Positions 1-8,878 are shown, numbered from the stretch's first letter. The stretch is DNA of 15,780 nucleotides from Tieghemiomyces parasiticus (GCA_027575765.1 JANBPT010001048.1:1-15780); one strand, 5' to 3'. Notes: generated by a model from the letters alone, not told the origin. Translations and numbers: made by a program.

Positions 1-563
1 CGAGCTCCTGCCACATCTTGTGTGTTTTACTCCATCAATTGTTTGCCCTATACTTCCTATAGCTTTGATTTTATATATATATATATATATATTTACGTCA
101 TGTTCACTTATATCAATCATATACCGACGCGATTTTATTAATTGAGAACAGTCAACCACCAAATCTGCATGAACTTGAGAACGGATACATCATACTTCCG
201 CTTTCTAAAGATAGAGATGGGGTAAAAAAATTGGATTCAAAACAATAGTAAAATGCACAAGACATGTGGAGCGAAAACATGATTTTTTCGGATCATAAAA
301 AGAACGTACAGGAAGAATGCAGCACGAGTTGTCATGAAGGCCAGTACCATCAGTTAGCAAAGAGCTGTGGATCAGTACGGCGCGGTCAGGAAAATGGACG
401 CAGGGTTAGAAAATGAAAAGTGAAAACCCACTCAGTGAAAGATAAGTGGGTAGGCCGTAAAAAAAGTGAAACATTAAATATAAAAAAAATGGTTAAGTGT
501 TCATCATTACACTTTGGCGTGTGAAGCGCGTTCGGGATAAATAGACTACAAGTGGCCCGTCCC
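1..563. other. AT-rich gene-free flank
   Basis: No convincing coding sequence on either strand. The stretch is clearly richer in A and T than the rest of the window and has many short A or T runs, for example around 225-232 and 484-490. The part nearest 563 must contain the 3' UTR and poly(A) site of the minus-strand glycogenin gene. I see no clean AATAAA close to its stop, only AT-rich sequence near 470-495. Confidence 0.7.
72..92. repeat. (TA)n dinucleotide microsatellite
   Basis: An uninterrupted alternating T/A run of 21 bases inside the AT-rich flank. It is a simple sequence repeat with no sign of a function. Confidence 0.9.
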
Positions 564-3500
564 TTAGTCGTTGGTTTTGGGCGTCGGTCGGTTACACGGG
601 CTGGTAGGATCGGCCGAGGAGCTCGTTTCGCCGGACGAACTCGTCACCCCCTGAACGAGCGACCGGATACTAGGGGCATCGGCCGGTGACACGGGGGACT
701 TTCCAAGAGGCAGGACTGCCGGTGGTGAAGTCGGTACGGATGGTGCGGACGTCGCTGTGGGGTTTGGCGGCGTTGGGTTTGGTTTCTCGGGTATCAACGG
801 GGCTTCAGGGTCCTCGGTCAGGGTACTCCCTTCATGGTCCACGCTCGTTTGCAGAGGAGCGAACCAGTCAGGTTTCACGTCAGCCAAGGCGGTGGTACGA
901 TGAGAGTGGGTTTCCCGGTCATCCAAGCCCGAAACCAAGGGCGGTGGTAATTGGAACGGGTCCGATGCGACGGCCTTCGCCAACCGCTGGGACTCCGGCT
1001 CAAGCAAGGCCCTGGCTTTGGGCTGCACATCCTCGTCACCTTCCGACACCTCCCCCGTGTCCTCTACAAGGCCGTCCACAACCTCCTCGGTTGGTGAGGC
1101 CTTCTCCGGCGCCGGTGTGCCCGCTTCGCTGGGACTCACGGCCATAGACGAGGCCCCGCTCTCGCGACGCCGACGCTCGGCCCGTTCGTTTAGACTTTTG
1201 CGCAGCATCATGGGCAGCGGGTTATAGACGTGCCAGCCCATCTCATGTTCATCCCAGTCCACTCGGTAGCCGCCAAAGTCATCCATCGAGGAGGTCTGTA
1301 CCGACGAAGTAGGTTGGGGCGATTCGGAGTCGTCGTCGGTAGTGGCGGGCAGGATGGACTCGACAGTGGACGGATATGTAACGCTACTACTTACGACGGA
1401 GGCCGGAGACGTTGAGGTCGAGGCGCGATGGTGCGTGATGATAGACGCCGGGTCGACCAGATGGCCGTTGTTTAGCTGTTGAGAGGACTCTGGAAGCCAG
1501 ACTGGCGGGACCAAAACCGAATCGAAAGTCACGACCGACTCAAATTCCTTGGGGGGTGCTGAGTCGGTAGCACTGGGGTCGTCCAGGGTTGTGCGGATCC
1601 GCAGGGTGTGCTGGAATGGCAAAGGAAGCGCGGCAGGCTGCTTGTACGCTTCCAGGCGGCTATCGATCTGGCTCAAACGAAGTTGCACCTCAGCCAGGGT
1701 CTGGCGGTTTAGGGCAGCGTTGGGGTGATCCTGGCAGAAAAGGGGATGGTCATCAAGCCGGAAAGCGTCGACGTTAACCCCGCCGTTTTTCGATAGAGTG
1801 CCTAGACCCGGGAGCACACGATTGGTTATTTCACCATGCCAGCGGTGCACTACATCACCCAGCTGCCGTTGCTGGTCTTGCCGGGCCGACGGGTCCCGAT
1901 TGGCAGCCCAGGTGGGTTGGGCACCCGCAGGAGTCGGCCAGGCGGCCACAGTCGGGTCAATTGACCCTGTGGGATGGGCGATACTGGTGGGCTCGACGGC
2001 GAACCAAAGCGGCCTGGCGTCATTCTGGGAATTTGTAAAAGCATTATCCATGCGGTGGGCGGAAGGCTGGGCGGCCACATGTTGCTGCCACTGGTGCGAG
2101 GGTGACCGGCGGCCAGATTCGGAGGAATAGGGATGGCTGCCAAGGCGACTGTGGTGGTGTTGCTCCCGCTGAGACCGGTGTTCCTGATGGTGGTGCTCTT
2201 GTTGCGGCGGGTGGCTATGGCGCTGGTCATCCTCCAGGTGATGGTGGCGTTGGCGATGGCTATAATCCACATGGTGCTGGTGACCCCCATTGGGCTGCTG
2301 CTGGTGCCGGGGGCTTTCATGGGAATGCTGCTGGTGTTGATGGACTTGGTGATGATGATGATGATGATGATGCATAGAAGATGAGTGCCAGGGTGGCGAG
2401 GCTTTCCTATGAGGAGCCTGTGGCCGGTTTTCGGGCCAGGCATAACGATCATTGGATCCGAATGCCTCATGCACTGCCCCGTGGTGGTGATGGTGGTGGG
2501 ATTGGCTGGGGATAGGCACCTGGTGGTGAGGATGTTGATGGCGGTAGTTGTGGGCACCGTGGTGGTTGTAATAGGCGTTGTCGTAGAGGGCATGTGGCTG
2601 CGGCGCAGATGGCATGGGGGCGGGGGGCGGGCTGTGGCGAGTGGGCACATACCAAGGACGGGACTGGTAGGCATTGTCCATGGCATGCACCTGGAGGGTC
2701 TGCTCGATGGGCACGTGAGGAGGTGACACCGGCCGGTGGTGCCCAGCAGGTTGCGCATAGATCGGGGTTGGATCGAAATCGGGTACCCAGGGGGCAGCAT
2801 GGTAGTGCTGTGGGTAGGCCACCGGCGACGTGTAAGGCAAGACCGCTGGCGACGGTGCCTGCGCCTGTGAATCAGGCGGAGACGACGATGACGAATGGGG
2901 CCCTGCGGCCGACGAAATGGTGTGGTCTACCCGGTCAAAATTGAAATCGGCCAGATGCCAAGGACCTCGTGCCTGGGCGTCGGGCTGAGTCGGTTCGGAC
3001 GGCACATCGATCTGGACGTAGGGCGACTGACCTTGGCCGATTGGTCTACCGGGCGTATTGCTATGGTACTGAGGGGCCGCATAGGGCATACCATCAGTGC
3101 TGGCTGGGACGTCGGAAGTGAGGTCATGATAGGCCCACCAGGTCTGGTAGAAGGGCTGCCAGTCCGGGTGGCCACCGGGCGGCAATCTCGCCTGGCCGTC
3201 AGCGTAGCGGTCACAGCGCCAGGGCTTGTTGGGGCCGATAAAGTGGACGACGCGGACGCGGTCTCCGAACCGCCGGAAGGCCGGAGCGTACGTGTACACG
3301 GCCGAAGCGGTGAAGTTGTCGGTGAAGGCTAGGCGGTGGGCGGGGCCTGCGGTGGCCCAGTCAGCGAAGTAGTCATTGAGGAGGCCCTGGTCACCCCCGT
3401 CGAAGCTGCCACCCGCCGAAGCCATGGCAACCAGTTTATCGAACGTATGGTGGCTGGGAGTGCACACCATGACGCCCGAGTTAAAGCAGTCAGGCCAGCC

Positions 3501-3881
3501 GATATCTGGCGCGGCGGCAAAGTCGCCTGTGCGGTCGAAGAGGTCATCAATGTTGCGCAGGACCAGTGTGTCGGCGTCGAGGAAGATCACCTTGGCATAA
3601 TCGGTCAGTCGCCAGAGCTCGAGTTTGGTCCAGGTGGCGCCCAGGTCGGGTCGGCCCAGGATTGTGAGATTGGCGTAGTCACCCGAGTTGCGGGTGGCAA
3701 CGGGTGTGACCGTGTCAAAGACGGCGAGTAGCGCCAAATAGGTCGCAGTCGAGACGGTGGCCAGGGTGATGAGACAGACCAGACGATGCGGGGTCCCTGT
3801 ACGCCGGAGGGACCGTGCCAGGGTCAGGGCACCCGCGGCGTAATCGTCCGACGTTACTAACGTGACGTACGCGAAGGCCAT
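564..3881 (-). CDS. glycogenin-like glycosyltransferase (GT8) with giant His-rich C-terminal extension
   Basis: Glycogenin is a self-glucosylating enzyme that uses UDP-glucose to build the primer for glycogen synthase in the cytosol. Residues 1-255 of 1105 align by eye with animal and fungal glycogenin over the whole GT8 domain: VTL at 6-8, the DxD metal site DAD at 102-104, GWPDCFNSG at 128-136, DGGDQG at 161-166, the acceptor region VYTYAPAF at 195-202 and VVHFIG at 211-216. Tyr196 corresponds to the autoglucosylated Tyr195 of mammalian glycogenin. The start ATG has a strong Kozak context (GCC ATG G). Residues 256-1105 are mostly low complexity: Ser/Pro-rich, a His/Gln-rich block at 438-577, then a more ordered-looking part at 673-800 and an aromatic, basic island at 868-905. 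At 1105 residues it is much longer than animal glycogenins (about 330-500). No intron is needed. The GT8 assignment is firm; the tail's function is unknown. Confidence 0.93.
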   Translation of the reverse strand: MAFAYVTLVTSDDYAAGALTLARSLRRTGTPHRLVCLITLATVSTATYLALLAVFDTVTPVATRNSGDYANLTILGRPDLGATWTKLELWRLTDYAKVIFLDADTLVLRNIDDLFDRTGDFAAAPDIGWPDCFNSGVMVCTPSHHTFDKLVAMASAGGSFDGGDQGLLNDYFADWATAGPAHRLAFTDNFTASAVYTYAPAFRRFGDRVRVVHFIGPNKPWRCDRYADGQARLPPGGHPDWQPFYQTWWAYHDLTSDVPASTDGMPYAAPQYHSNTPGRPIGQGQSPYVQIDVPSEPTQPDAQARGPWHLADFNFDRVDHTISSAAGPHSSSSSPPDSQAQAPSPAVLPYTSPVAYPQHYHAAPWVPDFDPTPIYAQPAGHHRPVSPPHVPIEQTLQVHAMDNAYQSRPWYVPTRHSPPPAPMPSAPQPHALYDNAYYNHHGAHNYRHQHPHHQVPIPSQSHHHHHHGAVHEAFGSNDRYAWPENRPQAPHRKASPPWHSSSMHHHHHHHHQVHQHQQHSHESPRHQQQPNGGHQHHVDYSHRQRHHHLEDDQRHSHPPQQEHHHQEHRSQREQHHHSRLGSHPYSSESGRRSPSHQWQQHVAAQPSAHRMDNAFTNSQNDARPLWFAVEPTSIAHPTGSIDPTVAAWPTPAGAQPTWAANRDPSARQDQQRQLGDVVHRWHGEITNRVLPGLGTLSKNGGVNVDAFRLDDHPLFCQDHPNAALNRQTLAEVQLRLSQIDSRLEAYKQPAALPLPFQHTLRIRTTLDDPSATDSAPPKEFESVVTFDSVLVPPVWLPESSQQLNNGHLVDPASIITHHRASTSTSPASVVSSSVTYPSTVESILPATTDDDSESPQPTSSVQTSSMDDFGGYRVDWDEHEMGWHVYNPLPMMLRKSLNERAERRRRESGASSMAVSPSEAGTPAPEKASPTEEVVDGLVEDTGEVSEGDEDVQPKARALLEPESQRLAKAVASDPFQLPPPLVSGLDDRETHSHRTTALADVKPDWFAPLQTSVDHEGSTLTEDPEAPLIPEKPNPTPPNPTATSAPSVPTSPPAVLPLGKSPVSPADAPSIRSLVQGVTSSSGETSSSADPTSPCNRPTPKTND
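2151..2570 (-). repeat. His-rich low-complexity segment inside the glycogenin gene, with (CAT)n tract
   Basis: Encodes glycogenin residues 438-577, which are dominated by His with Gln, Ser, Arg and Pro. It includes runs of six His (462-467) and eight His (504-511). The eight-His run is a nearly pure CAT trinucleotide repeat at 2349-2372, read as GAT/ATG on the plus strand. This is a likely site of length variation between strains. Open reading frames in other phases here are by-products of the repeat. Confidence 0.9.
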
Positions 3882-4245
3882 GGCGCAGAGTGGAACGGAC
3901 AGCGTTGCAGCGGGTTGTGTCGGGCCGGGTTACACAGAAGGTGGGGAGCGGTACTCGAGGGGGGTCAGGGTCACTGATGCGTGAAGGACATCCGCGACGA
4001 GGGGCACGTGGAGGTAAGGGGTACAGAAACTATGGCAGTACACAGACAGAAGGCACGGAAACTGGACCAGGTAAAGCGAAAGGGCGCAAGGATAAGGTAC
4101 CGACGCGTTGGTGAGAAGTGAAAGCACGAAGGTGGTGAAGACAAGAAGGAGGTGTGCTTTGGGGGGAGGAGACAGCGGCTGGGGCAATATGGTTGAACAC
4201 GGGAAGCTGCGTTCAGACAAGGCCTGAACGTTGGGCGGCGCGGCA

Positions 4246-4257
4246 CTAAACCCTAAA
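4246..4257 (+). promoter_or_regulatory. telo-box-like motif
   Basis: The 12-mer CTAAACCCTAAA contains the telomere-like AAACCCTAA element known as a telo-box in promoters of translation-related genes in plants and as a binding site for Myb-type telomere proteins in some fungi. It lies 365 bp upstream of the glycogenin start. One copy only, so the functional claim is weak. Confidence 0.25.
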
Positions 4258-4925
4258 TGCAGCCAGGCAATCGGCCTTAATCCAATACGGTTTAATTAGG
4301 CGGGGGGCCCAGAACCAAGTAGGCTATGCGTGCAGCGAGAGTCGGTGCAGATTCGGTGGCCAAAAACGCAGCAGGACGGAAAGGCCACATAGGCTAAACA
4401 GGCCATTGCGAAAGTGGAAGGCCAGGATCAGTTGAACCCCAACCATACAACCCTAGACTCCCCACAGCAGCGCCGATAGAGTACAGGATGTCCTCCAGCC
4501 GACATAGCCGCGACGCGGAAGCCAACGCGAACCTGACAGTGGAGCACTGATGGCGGCAGATCACGAAGCGACGGCGAGGGCCCGCTAGGGTTCTGCAACA
4601 GTAGAGTGAGCCAATCCCCCTCCCTTCAGGGTAAGCAGGGGAGAGGGACCCTACACTGGACGGCAAGGCCGAGTGGGGCGAGGGGGAGAATTGCGGCGAC
4701 TGGCCCAGTCTGTCGCCAGGTCGCGGGTCAGAGTTCACCGCCAGCTGAGGTCCGTGGCGGTCGAAGCGTTCCTGCGGATGGCGAGCCGATAGGATGGATT
4801 GAAGCCCCTCCTCCAGCAACTGCCGAATGTTAGGCCGACAGCCAGCTTGACTTCACCAACCCACCACGGCTAGGCTTGGGTGGCGCAGATGCGGGGGCGG
4901 CTGTCCGATGGTAGTGGTGTGCATT

Positions 4926-4969
4926 TATAAGGTTACCAGTGACGGGGCCGTCGGGCCCGCGCCACTGGT
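4926..4969 (+). promoter_or_regulatory. TATA-like box followed at once by nested inverted repeats
   Basis: TATAA at 4926-4930 is followed within five bases by a 7-bp perfect inverted repeat (ACCAGTG at 4935-4941 with CACTGGT at 4963-4969) that encloses a smaller palindrome at 4941-4952. No gene start follows closely; the SCO1 ATG is 760 bp downstream. It could mark a short noncoding transcript or be chance. Confidence 0.2.
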
Positions 4970-5105
4970 GCGGAGCTTGGGCAAAGGGGTAGCCGGACTG
5001 ATCGCTTTGTTTACGTATCAGCAGCCGGGGGCAGCCGACTACTCCGGAAGGCGGCGGGTGGGCTCCCCTGCCAGCTTGGTATGCCATTGGCTAGGACTGC
5101 AAACC

Positions 5106-5130
5106 GCAGAGGAGGACAGCCCTCCTCTGC
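5106..5130. repeat. perfect 10-bp hairpin
   Basis: The arms GCAGAGGAGG (5106-5115) and CCTCCTCTGC (5121-5130) are perfectly complementary around a 5-nt loop (ACAGC). A perfect 10-bp stem with such a short loop is unlikely by chance in a region this size. It lies in the glycogenin-SCO1 spacer with no gene next to it. Confidence 0.8.
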
Positions 5131-5689
5131 TGTGGACAAAGGTGACCACTGAAATCAAGGCCCGCCAGGTTGCCGAGCTGGTCTAGCGATGGTCGCCCGC
5201 CTAGCCAGTCTTGGTTTATCGTGGCGCAATGCGGTCGCACCCAAGACGTGGCGAAAGAATCGTCGCGGTGAAACCCGAGCCGGATCAGGGGCGTATCGCG
5301 ATCGACCAAGACACCGGCCTCTGAAACTCCACCCTTCAGCCCGGTCCCATGGGGAGTGCTTGGTTGGCCCAGGCCGGCCAGCTGTGCTCAAGCCCTGGCG
5401 GCCTACTACCTCTGACGTGACTATCCCTCCCTCCTCCCTCTGCGTAGCGGGACGCTTACGTGGACCCCACCAGGCGACAAGGATAGCCAGTGTCGGATAT
5501 CCCCGCCACGTACCAGTGACCTCACAGTCCCCTCGGCCGCAGCATACCGCATGCTCCCGGTTTACCAAATCAAGCGGCGCCTCGTCGACCTGGAGGCCCC
5601 GATCGGCAACTTTTGGATTGCACTCACCCGCGCTCAGGTCTCAGTTTCTCCCCATTCTATTGCCGCATTTCCGTTTCTCCCTTTGCATC

Positions 5690-6719
5690 ATGGCACTCAA
5701 CCATTCGCTACGTCTCGCCGTGCGCCGCTGGGTAAGTATACCGCAATGCCCAACGGCAGGGCCCCTACCCCACACGAGACCACCTGCTCGATCCCGGCAT
5801 GTTGCCTACTCTGGAGCGGCCCTCCGCAAACTAGTGCCTTAATTTTACCTCTCACCTTGCCCGCTACTTCGGCCACCAACAGACTCAGGGCACTGCCCCG
5901 CTGCCCCGTCTCGCGGCAGCGGCCCGTCCGGCGATTCCGCGTCGCACCCGGCCCCTACTCCACGCCACAACCCGGGCCTACACCACCACCACTCCACTAG
6001 GTGAAGAGCCCAGCGGCCCCAACCGCGAGGGCCGGTCCAAGGAGCGTGCGCACTTGGGTCCCTTCTCCCCGATCGCTGCCGTCCTCTTCCTAGGCGTTGG
6101 TGCGGCCATGTACGCTTATTTGAACCACGAGAAGGAGCGTATCAAGCAGGAAAAGGCCACACCGCGGGCGGATGAAGTGGTAGGGAAGCCCCGTATTGGT
6201 GGCCCCTTTGCGCTCACCGACCACCATGGCAAGCCCGTTACGGATCAGGATTTCCGGGGCCGCTTTATGTTGGTGTACTTTGGGTTCACGCATTGCCCTG
6301 ATATTTGCCCCGAAGAGCTCGACAAGATGGCCGACGTCCTTACCCGTCTGGAGAAGGACGATGAAGTAGATGCTGACGATATCGTCCCTATCTTCATCAC
6401 CTGCGACCCCCAGCGCGACGGCGTGGCCGAGATCCGTGAATACGTTCGCGATTTCCACCCGCGTCTGATCGGGCTCACCGGCGACTATGAGGACGTCAAT
6501 AAGACTGCCCGCGCCTACCGCGTCTATTTTAGCAAACCCCCCACTGCCCAGCCCGGCGAGGACTACCTCGTGGACCACTCCATCTTTTTTTATCTGATGG
6601 ACCCTCGTGGTGAGTTTGTCGACGCCTTCGGACGTGACCGACCCATCGATGAGGTGTTCGACAAGATCAAGGGGTACCTCAAGGAGGAGAAGGCGACCCA
6701 TTCGACCAAAAAGGAGTAA
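5690..6719 (+). CDS. SCO1: SCO1-type copper chaperone for cytochrome c oxidase assembly
   Basis: Two exons, 5690-5731 and 5883-6719, give 292 aa, close to yeast Sco1 (about 295). SCO proteins sit in the mitochondrial inner membrane, face the intermembrane space, and load copper onto the CuA site of Cox2. The mature part has a thioredoxin-like fold with the copper-binding CxxxC (C152 and C156 in HCPDICPEEL) and the conserved His246 in VDHSIFF; FITCDPQRD precedes the second half. One membrane segment lies at about 76-94. Residues 1-60 are Arg-rich with almost no acidic residues, a typical mitochondrial presequence. Exon 1 encodes only 14 residues (MALNHSLRLAVRRW) and ends at GTAAGT. The unspliced frame has a TAG at 5832-5834, so splicing is required. 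The start has a good Kozak context (ATC ATG G). An upstream in-frame extension exists but would bury the presequence. The next gene starts 479 bp downstream on the same strand. Confidence 0.92.
5732..5882 (+). other. SCO1 intron
   Basis: Donor GTAAGTAT at 5732, acceptor CAACAG ending at 5882, 151 nt, phase 0. A second in-frame acceptor, CTCAG ending at 5888, would remove two residues (Thr-Gln). A branch-like TTAAT or CTCAC lies 25-45 nt upstream of the acceptor. Confidence 0.85.
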
Positions 6720-7198
6720 AAGCGTGGCCGTGGCTTTTCCAAAGCAACTGTTCAGATTCCACCTCGGCGTACCTTTTAATTTTGTTCAAGCTTCAGACCC
6801 ATAAAAAATAGTGCAGATTTGATCACCCAGGAGTAGTACAACTACTCTTTAGGTGTAATAGAAAATGACGCACCTCAAAACGTCTCGAGGGTAACGCCAC
6901 AGGATTTGTGATGACTAGCCCTTTAACTAAATACCCTCCGCATGCACAGCAGCCACTGCCTCGGGGGTAAATAGATACTTGTCGGGTACAATGAATGAGG
7001 GACGGTTCTCGGGTGAGGGGGGGGGCACATCCTGAGCCCCACAACTCCGCTCGTTCATCCCGGCTCTCTCCTCAGCTGGTACGAACCCAATCGTTTCCCT
7101 TTCGACCATCCCCTCTTCTGCTTTCGTCTAGCCTAGCGCCTTCACAGCTACCATCCAAGCAGCCCCCCTCCCCTCTTTCCCCCCCCCCCGCACCCAAC
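6720..7198. other. intergenic region between SCO1 and the WD40 gene
   Basis: Holds the SCO1 3' UTR, with the poly(A)-like CATAAAAAATA at about 6800-6810, and the promoter and leader of the WD40 gene. The leader is strongly pyrimidine-rich from about 7095. It contains a run of nine G at 7017-7025 and a run of eleven C at 7179-7189, the latter ending 10 bases before the start codon. I see no gene. Confidence 0.7.
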
Positions 7199-8572
7199 AT
7201 GTCGGTTCCCCCTGGCCCCAACATCGGTACGCATGCCTCCCAGTTCCTCATGGCCGACGACGACCGGGCAGTCCTGGCCCGCCGGGAAGAGCGGTACGCC
7301 CGGTTCTCACAGGAGCTAGCGGCACAGCAGCAGAAGGCAGAGGCTGCTACGGCCCGAGGAGAACCTGTCGACCCACCCACCGTAGTGGATCTCAAGACCA
7401 AAGCCCTCGACATGGCCGTCCTAGATGCCGCGAACGTGGTATTAGCCCAGGCCAGCCACGCTCTCAAGTGGATCAACCTGCAGACCGGCGATGTTCGCCG
7501 TATCTACCGCGGCCATTCGGGGCCCGTCAGTGCTGTGGTGGTCTGGCAGCGGGGTGAACGGTCGGCGGCCACTAATACGCCCACGGCCGGGGCACCTGCG
7601 TCGTCGCGGCTTATCTCGGGCTCGTGGGACCGGTCTGTGAAGGTCTGGGATCTGGCCACGGGGGCCTGTCTACAAACGCTGACCGGCCATGCCGATTTTG
7701 TGAAATGTTTGGCCCTGGCCCCGGGTGGCACGGTGGGCGGCCATACCCGTGTCTCCTCTGCGTCTACAGCCGAGATCCTGCCCATCCTGTTTAGCGGGTC
7801 CAGCGACGGTTCGATCCGTCAGTGGGATCTACGTGACGGTCGGTGCGTACGTACACTGCGCGGCCACACCCGCGGCGTGGATGCCCTGGTCTACGACTCC
7901 ATAACCAACACGCTTCTGTCAGCGTCTTCGGATACCACCATCAAGCAATGGTGCGTCGCGACGGGTCAGTGTGTCCGGGATTTCCGCGGGCACCACACCT
8001 CCGTCTGTGACCTCCAGCTGTATCCGGTCTACACCTCGATCGAGACGGATCTCGCACGTGTCACCGCTTGGGACCCCACCACCCATGCCCCGGCTGACAC
8101 AACCCTGGTGGAGGCGCTAGAGGACGTCGAGTTATGGTCAGCATCGGCTGACAAGACGGCCAAGCAGTGGAACCTCATCACGGGCCACTGCATGACCACT
8201 TTGACCCACCCTGATGTCGTCAAGGCCGTGATGGTGACCGAGGCGTACGTGATCACCGGGTGCCGGGACGAGAATGTACGAATCTGGGACAAAGCCACGG
8301 GTGAGTGCATCAAAGTACTGGGCGGGCACTTCGACGAAGTGAGCGCCCTCGCCGTTATCGGTGGAACCATAGTCTCGGCGGCTCTCGATGCTTCCCTTCG
8401 CAAATGGAACATCAAGAAGGCTCTAGATCTCCCCGGGCTTACATATGACGCCCTGCCCCCGTTGGCTGATACAGCCTCCGTTGCGGCGGCCAAACCGGTG
8501 GCCACCAAGTCTTTGCTTACCGAGGAGGAGGAGCGTGAGCTCGCCGAGCTCATGTCGGATGATGAAGGTTAA
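7199..8572 (+). CDS. WD40 repeat (seven-bladed propeller) protein
   Basis: A single-exon gene for 457 aa. The ATG at 7199 (AAC ATG) is the first Met of the frame and follows a C/T-rich leader. The N-terminal 70 residues are helical in character and rich in Arg, Glu and Ala. Seven WD40 units then follow. The first, degenerate unit ends near residue 102. Later ones show GH...WD pairs: GHSGPV at 105 with VKVWDL, GHADFV at 163 with IRQWDL, GHTRGV at 222 with IKQWC, GHHTSV at 264 with AKQWN, HPDVV at 337 with VRIWD, GHFDEV at 376 with LRKWN. The C-terminus (about 439-457) is a short acidic helix, LTEEEERELAELMSDDEG. Such propellers are protein-binding scaffolds. No F-box, HEAT or enzyme domain is visible, so I assign no specific role. 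It is convergent with COX10, with 306 bp between the stops. Confidence 0.9.
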   Translation: MSVPPGPNIGTHASQFLMADDDRAVLARREERYARFSQELAAQQQKAEAATARGEPVDPPTVVDLKTKALDMAVLDAANVVLAQASHALKWINLQTGDVRRIYRGHSGPVSAVVVWQRGERSAATNTPTAGAPASSRLISGSWDRSVKVWDLATGACLQTLTGHADFVKCLALAPGGTVGGHTRVSSASTAEILPILFSGSSDGSIRQWDLRDGRCVRTLRGHTRGVDALVYDSITNTLLSASSDTTIKQWCVATGQCVRDFRGHHTSVCDLQLYPVYTSIETDLARVTAWDPTTHAPADTTLVEALEDVELWSASADKTAKQWNLITGHCMTTLTHPDVVKAVMVTEAYVITGCRDENVRIWDKATGECIKVLGGHFDEVSALAVIGGTIVSAALDASLRKWNIKKALDLPGLTYDALPPLADTASVAAAKPVATKSLLTEEEERELAELMSDDEG

Positions 8573-8878
8573 TTTTACAATTTTGTGGGGTTTTGGCCAC
8601 CCTGTCGTTGCCTCCTTTTTGAGACTTGGCGCGTACAACTGCCACCCGGCCTGCTGCTCATCCCTAATAATGAGCAGGGTTGGTTCTACTCACTGGGTTT
8701 TTTTTTTCTAAAGCAGCGGCCATCGTTGATCCCTTTGCCACGACCAACTCCCCCCTCTCCAACCAACCGGAAGCACGTAATGCCTCGCCACCGATTAACA
8801 GCCCTGATATTGTTCTATGATTTATTAAAAAAAGAAGGCGACCGCCGATTTCAAGAGTGAATCCTGCGATTCAAGGAA
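8573..8878. other. convergent 3' intergenic region
   Basis: Shared 3' space of the WD40 gene (plus) and COX10 (minus). It contains a T-run at about 8699-8708 followed by TCTAAAG, and the COX10 poly(A) signal at 8821-8826. I see no gene. Confidence 0.7.
8821..8826 (-). terminator. poly(A) signal of COX10
   Basis: AATAAA on the minus strand, 53 nt past the COX10 stop codon and next to a T-rich stretch (T7 on the minus strand). Both spacing and sequence fit a canonical eukaryotic poly(A) signal. Confidence 0.6.

Larger units (their letters stand above)
3882..5689. other. long divergent intergenic region between glycogenin and SCO1
   Basis: About 1.8 kb lie between the two divergent starts. The sequence just upstream of glycogenin (roughly 3900-4200) is pyrimidine-rich on the minus strand, as expected of a fungal leader or promoter. 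The sequence just upstream of SCO1 (5635-5690) is pyrimidine-rich on the plus strand. Open frames in between (for example minus 4394-4819 and minus 5155-5568) show no recognisable domain and I do not call them. There is space for an unrecognised short gene or noncoding RNA; the hairpins at 4935-4969 and 5106-5130 are listed separately. Confidence 0.6.

Noticed and set aside
1850..2800. 316-codon open frame on the minus strand rich in Met, Ile and Thr.
   Set aside because: It is a shifted-frame reading of the His-rich repeat of glycogenin; its composition follows from CAT/CAC repeats.
4394..4819. 141-codon minus-strand frame in the glycogenin-SCO1 spacer.
   Set aside because: No recognisable domain, low-information composition, and no promoter or intron signals that I can support.
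5189..5842. 217-codon plus-strand frame that runs through the SCO1 start in the same phase.
   Set aside because: The part before 5690 has no conserved sequence and would place a long Arg/Pro-rich leader ahead of a complete presequence; the part after 5731 is intron.
6090..6701. 203-codon frame antisense to SCO1.
   Set aside because: It lies wholly opposite a conserved exon and shows no domain; a shadow of GC-rich coding sequence.
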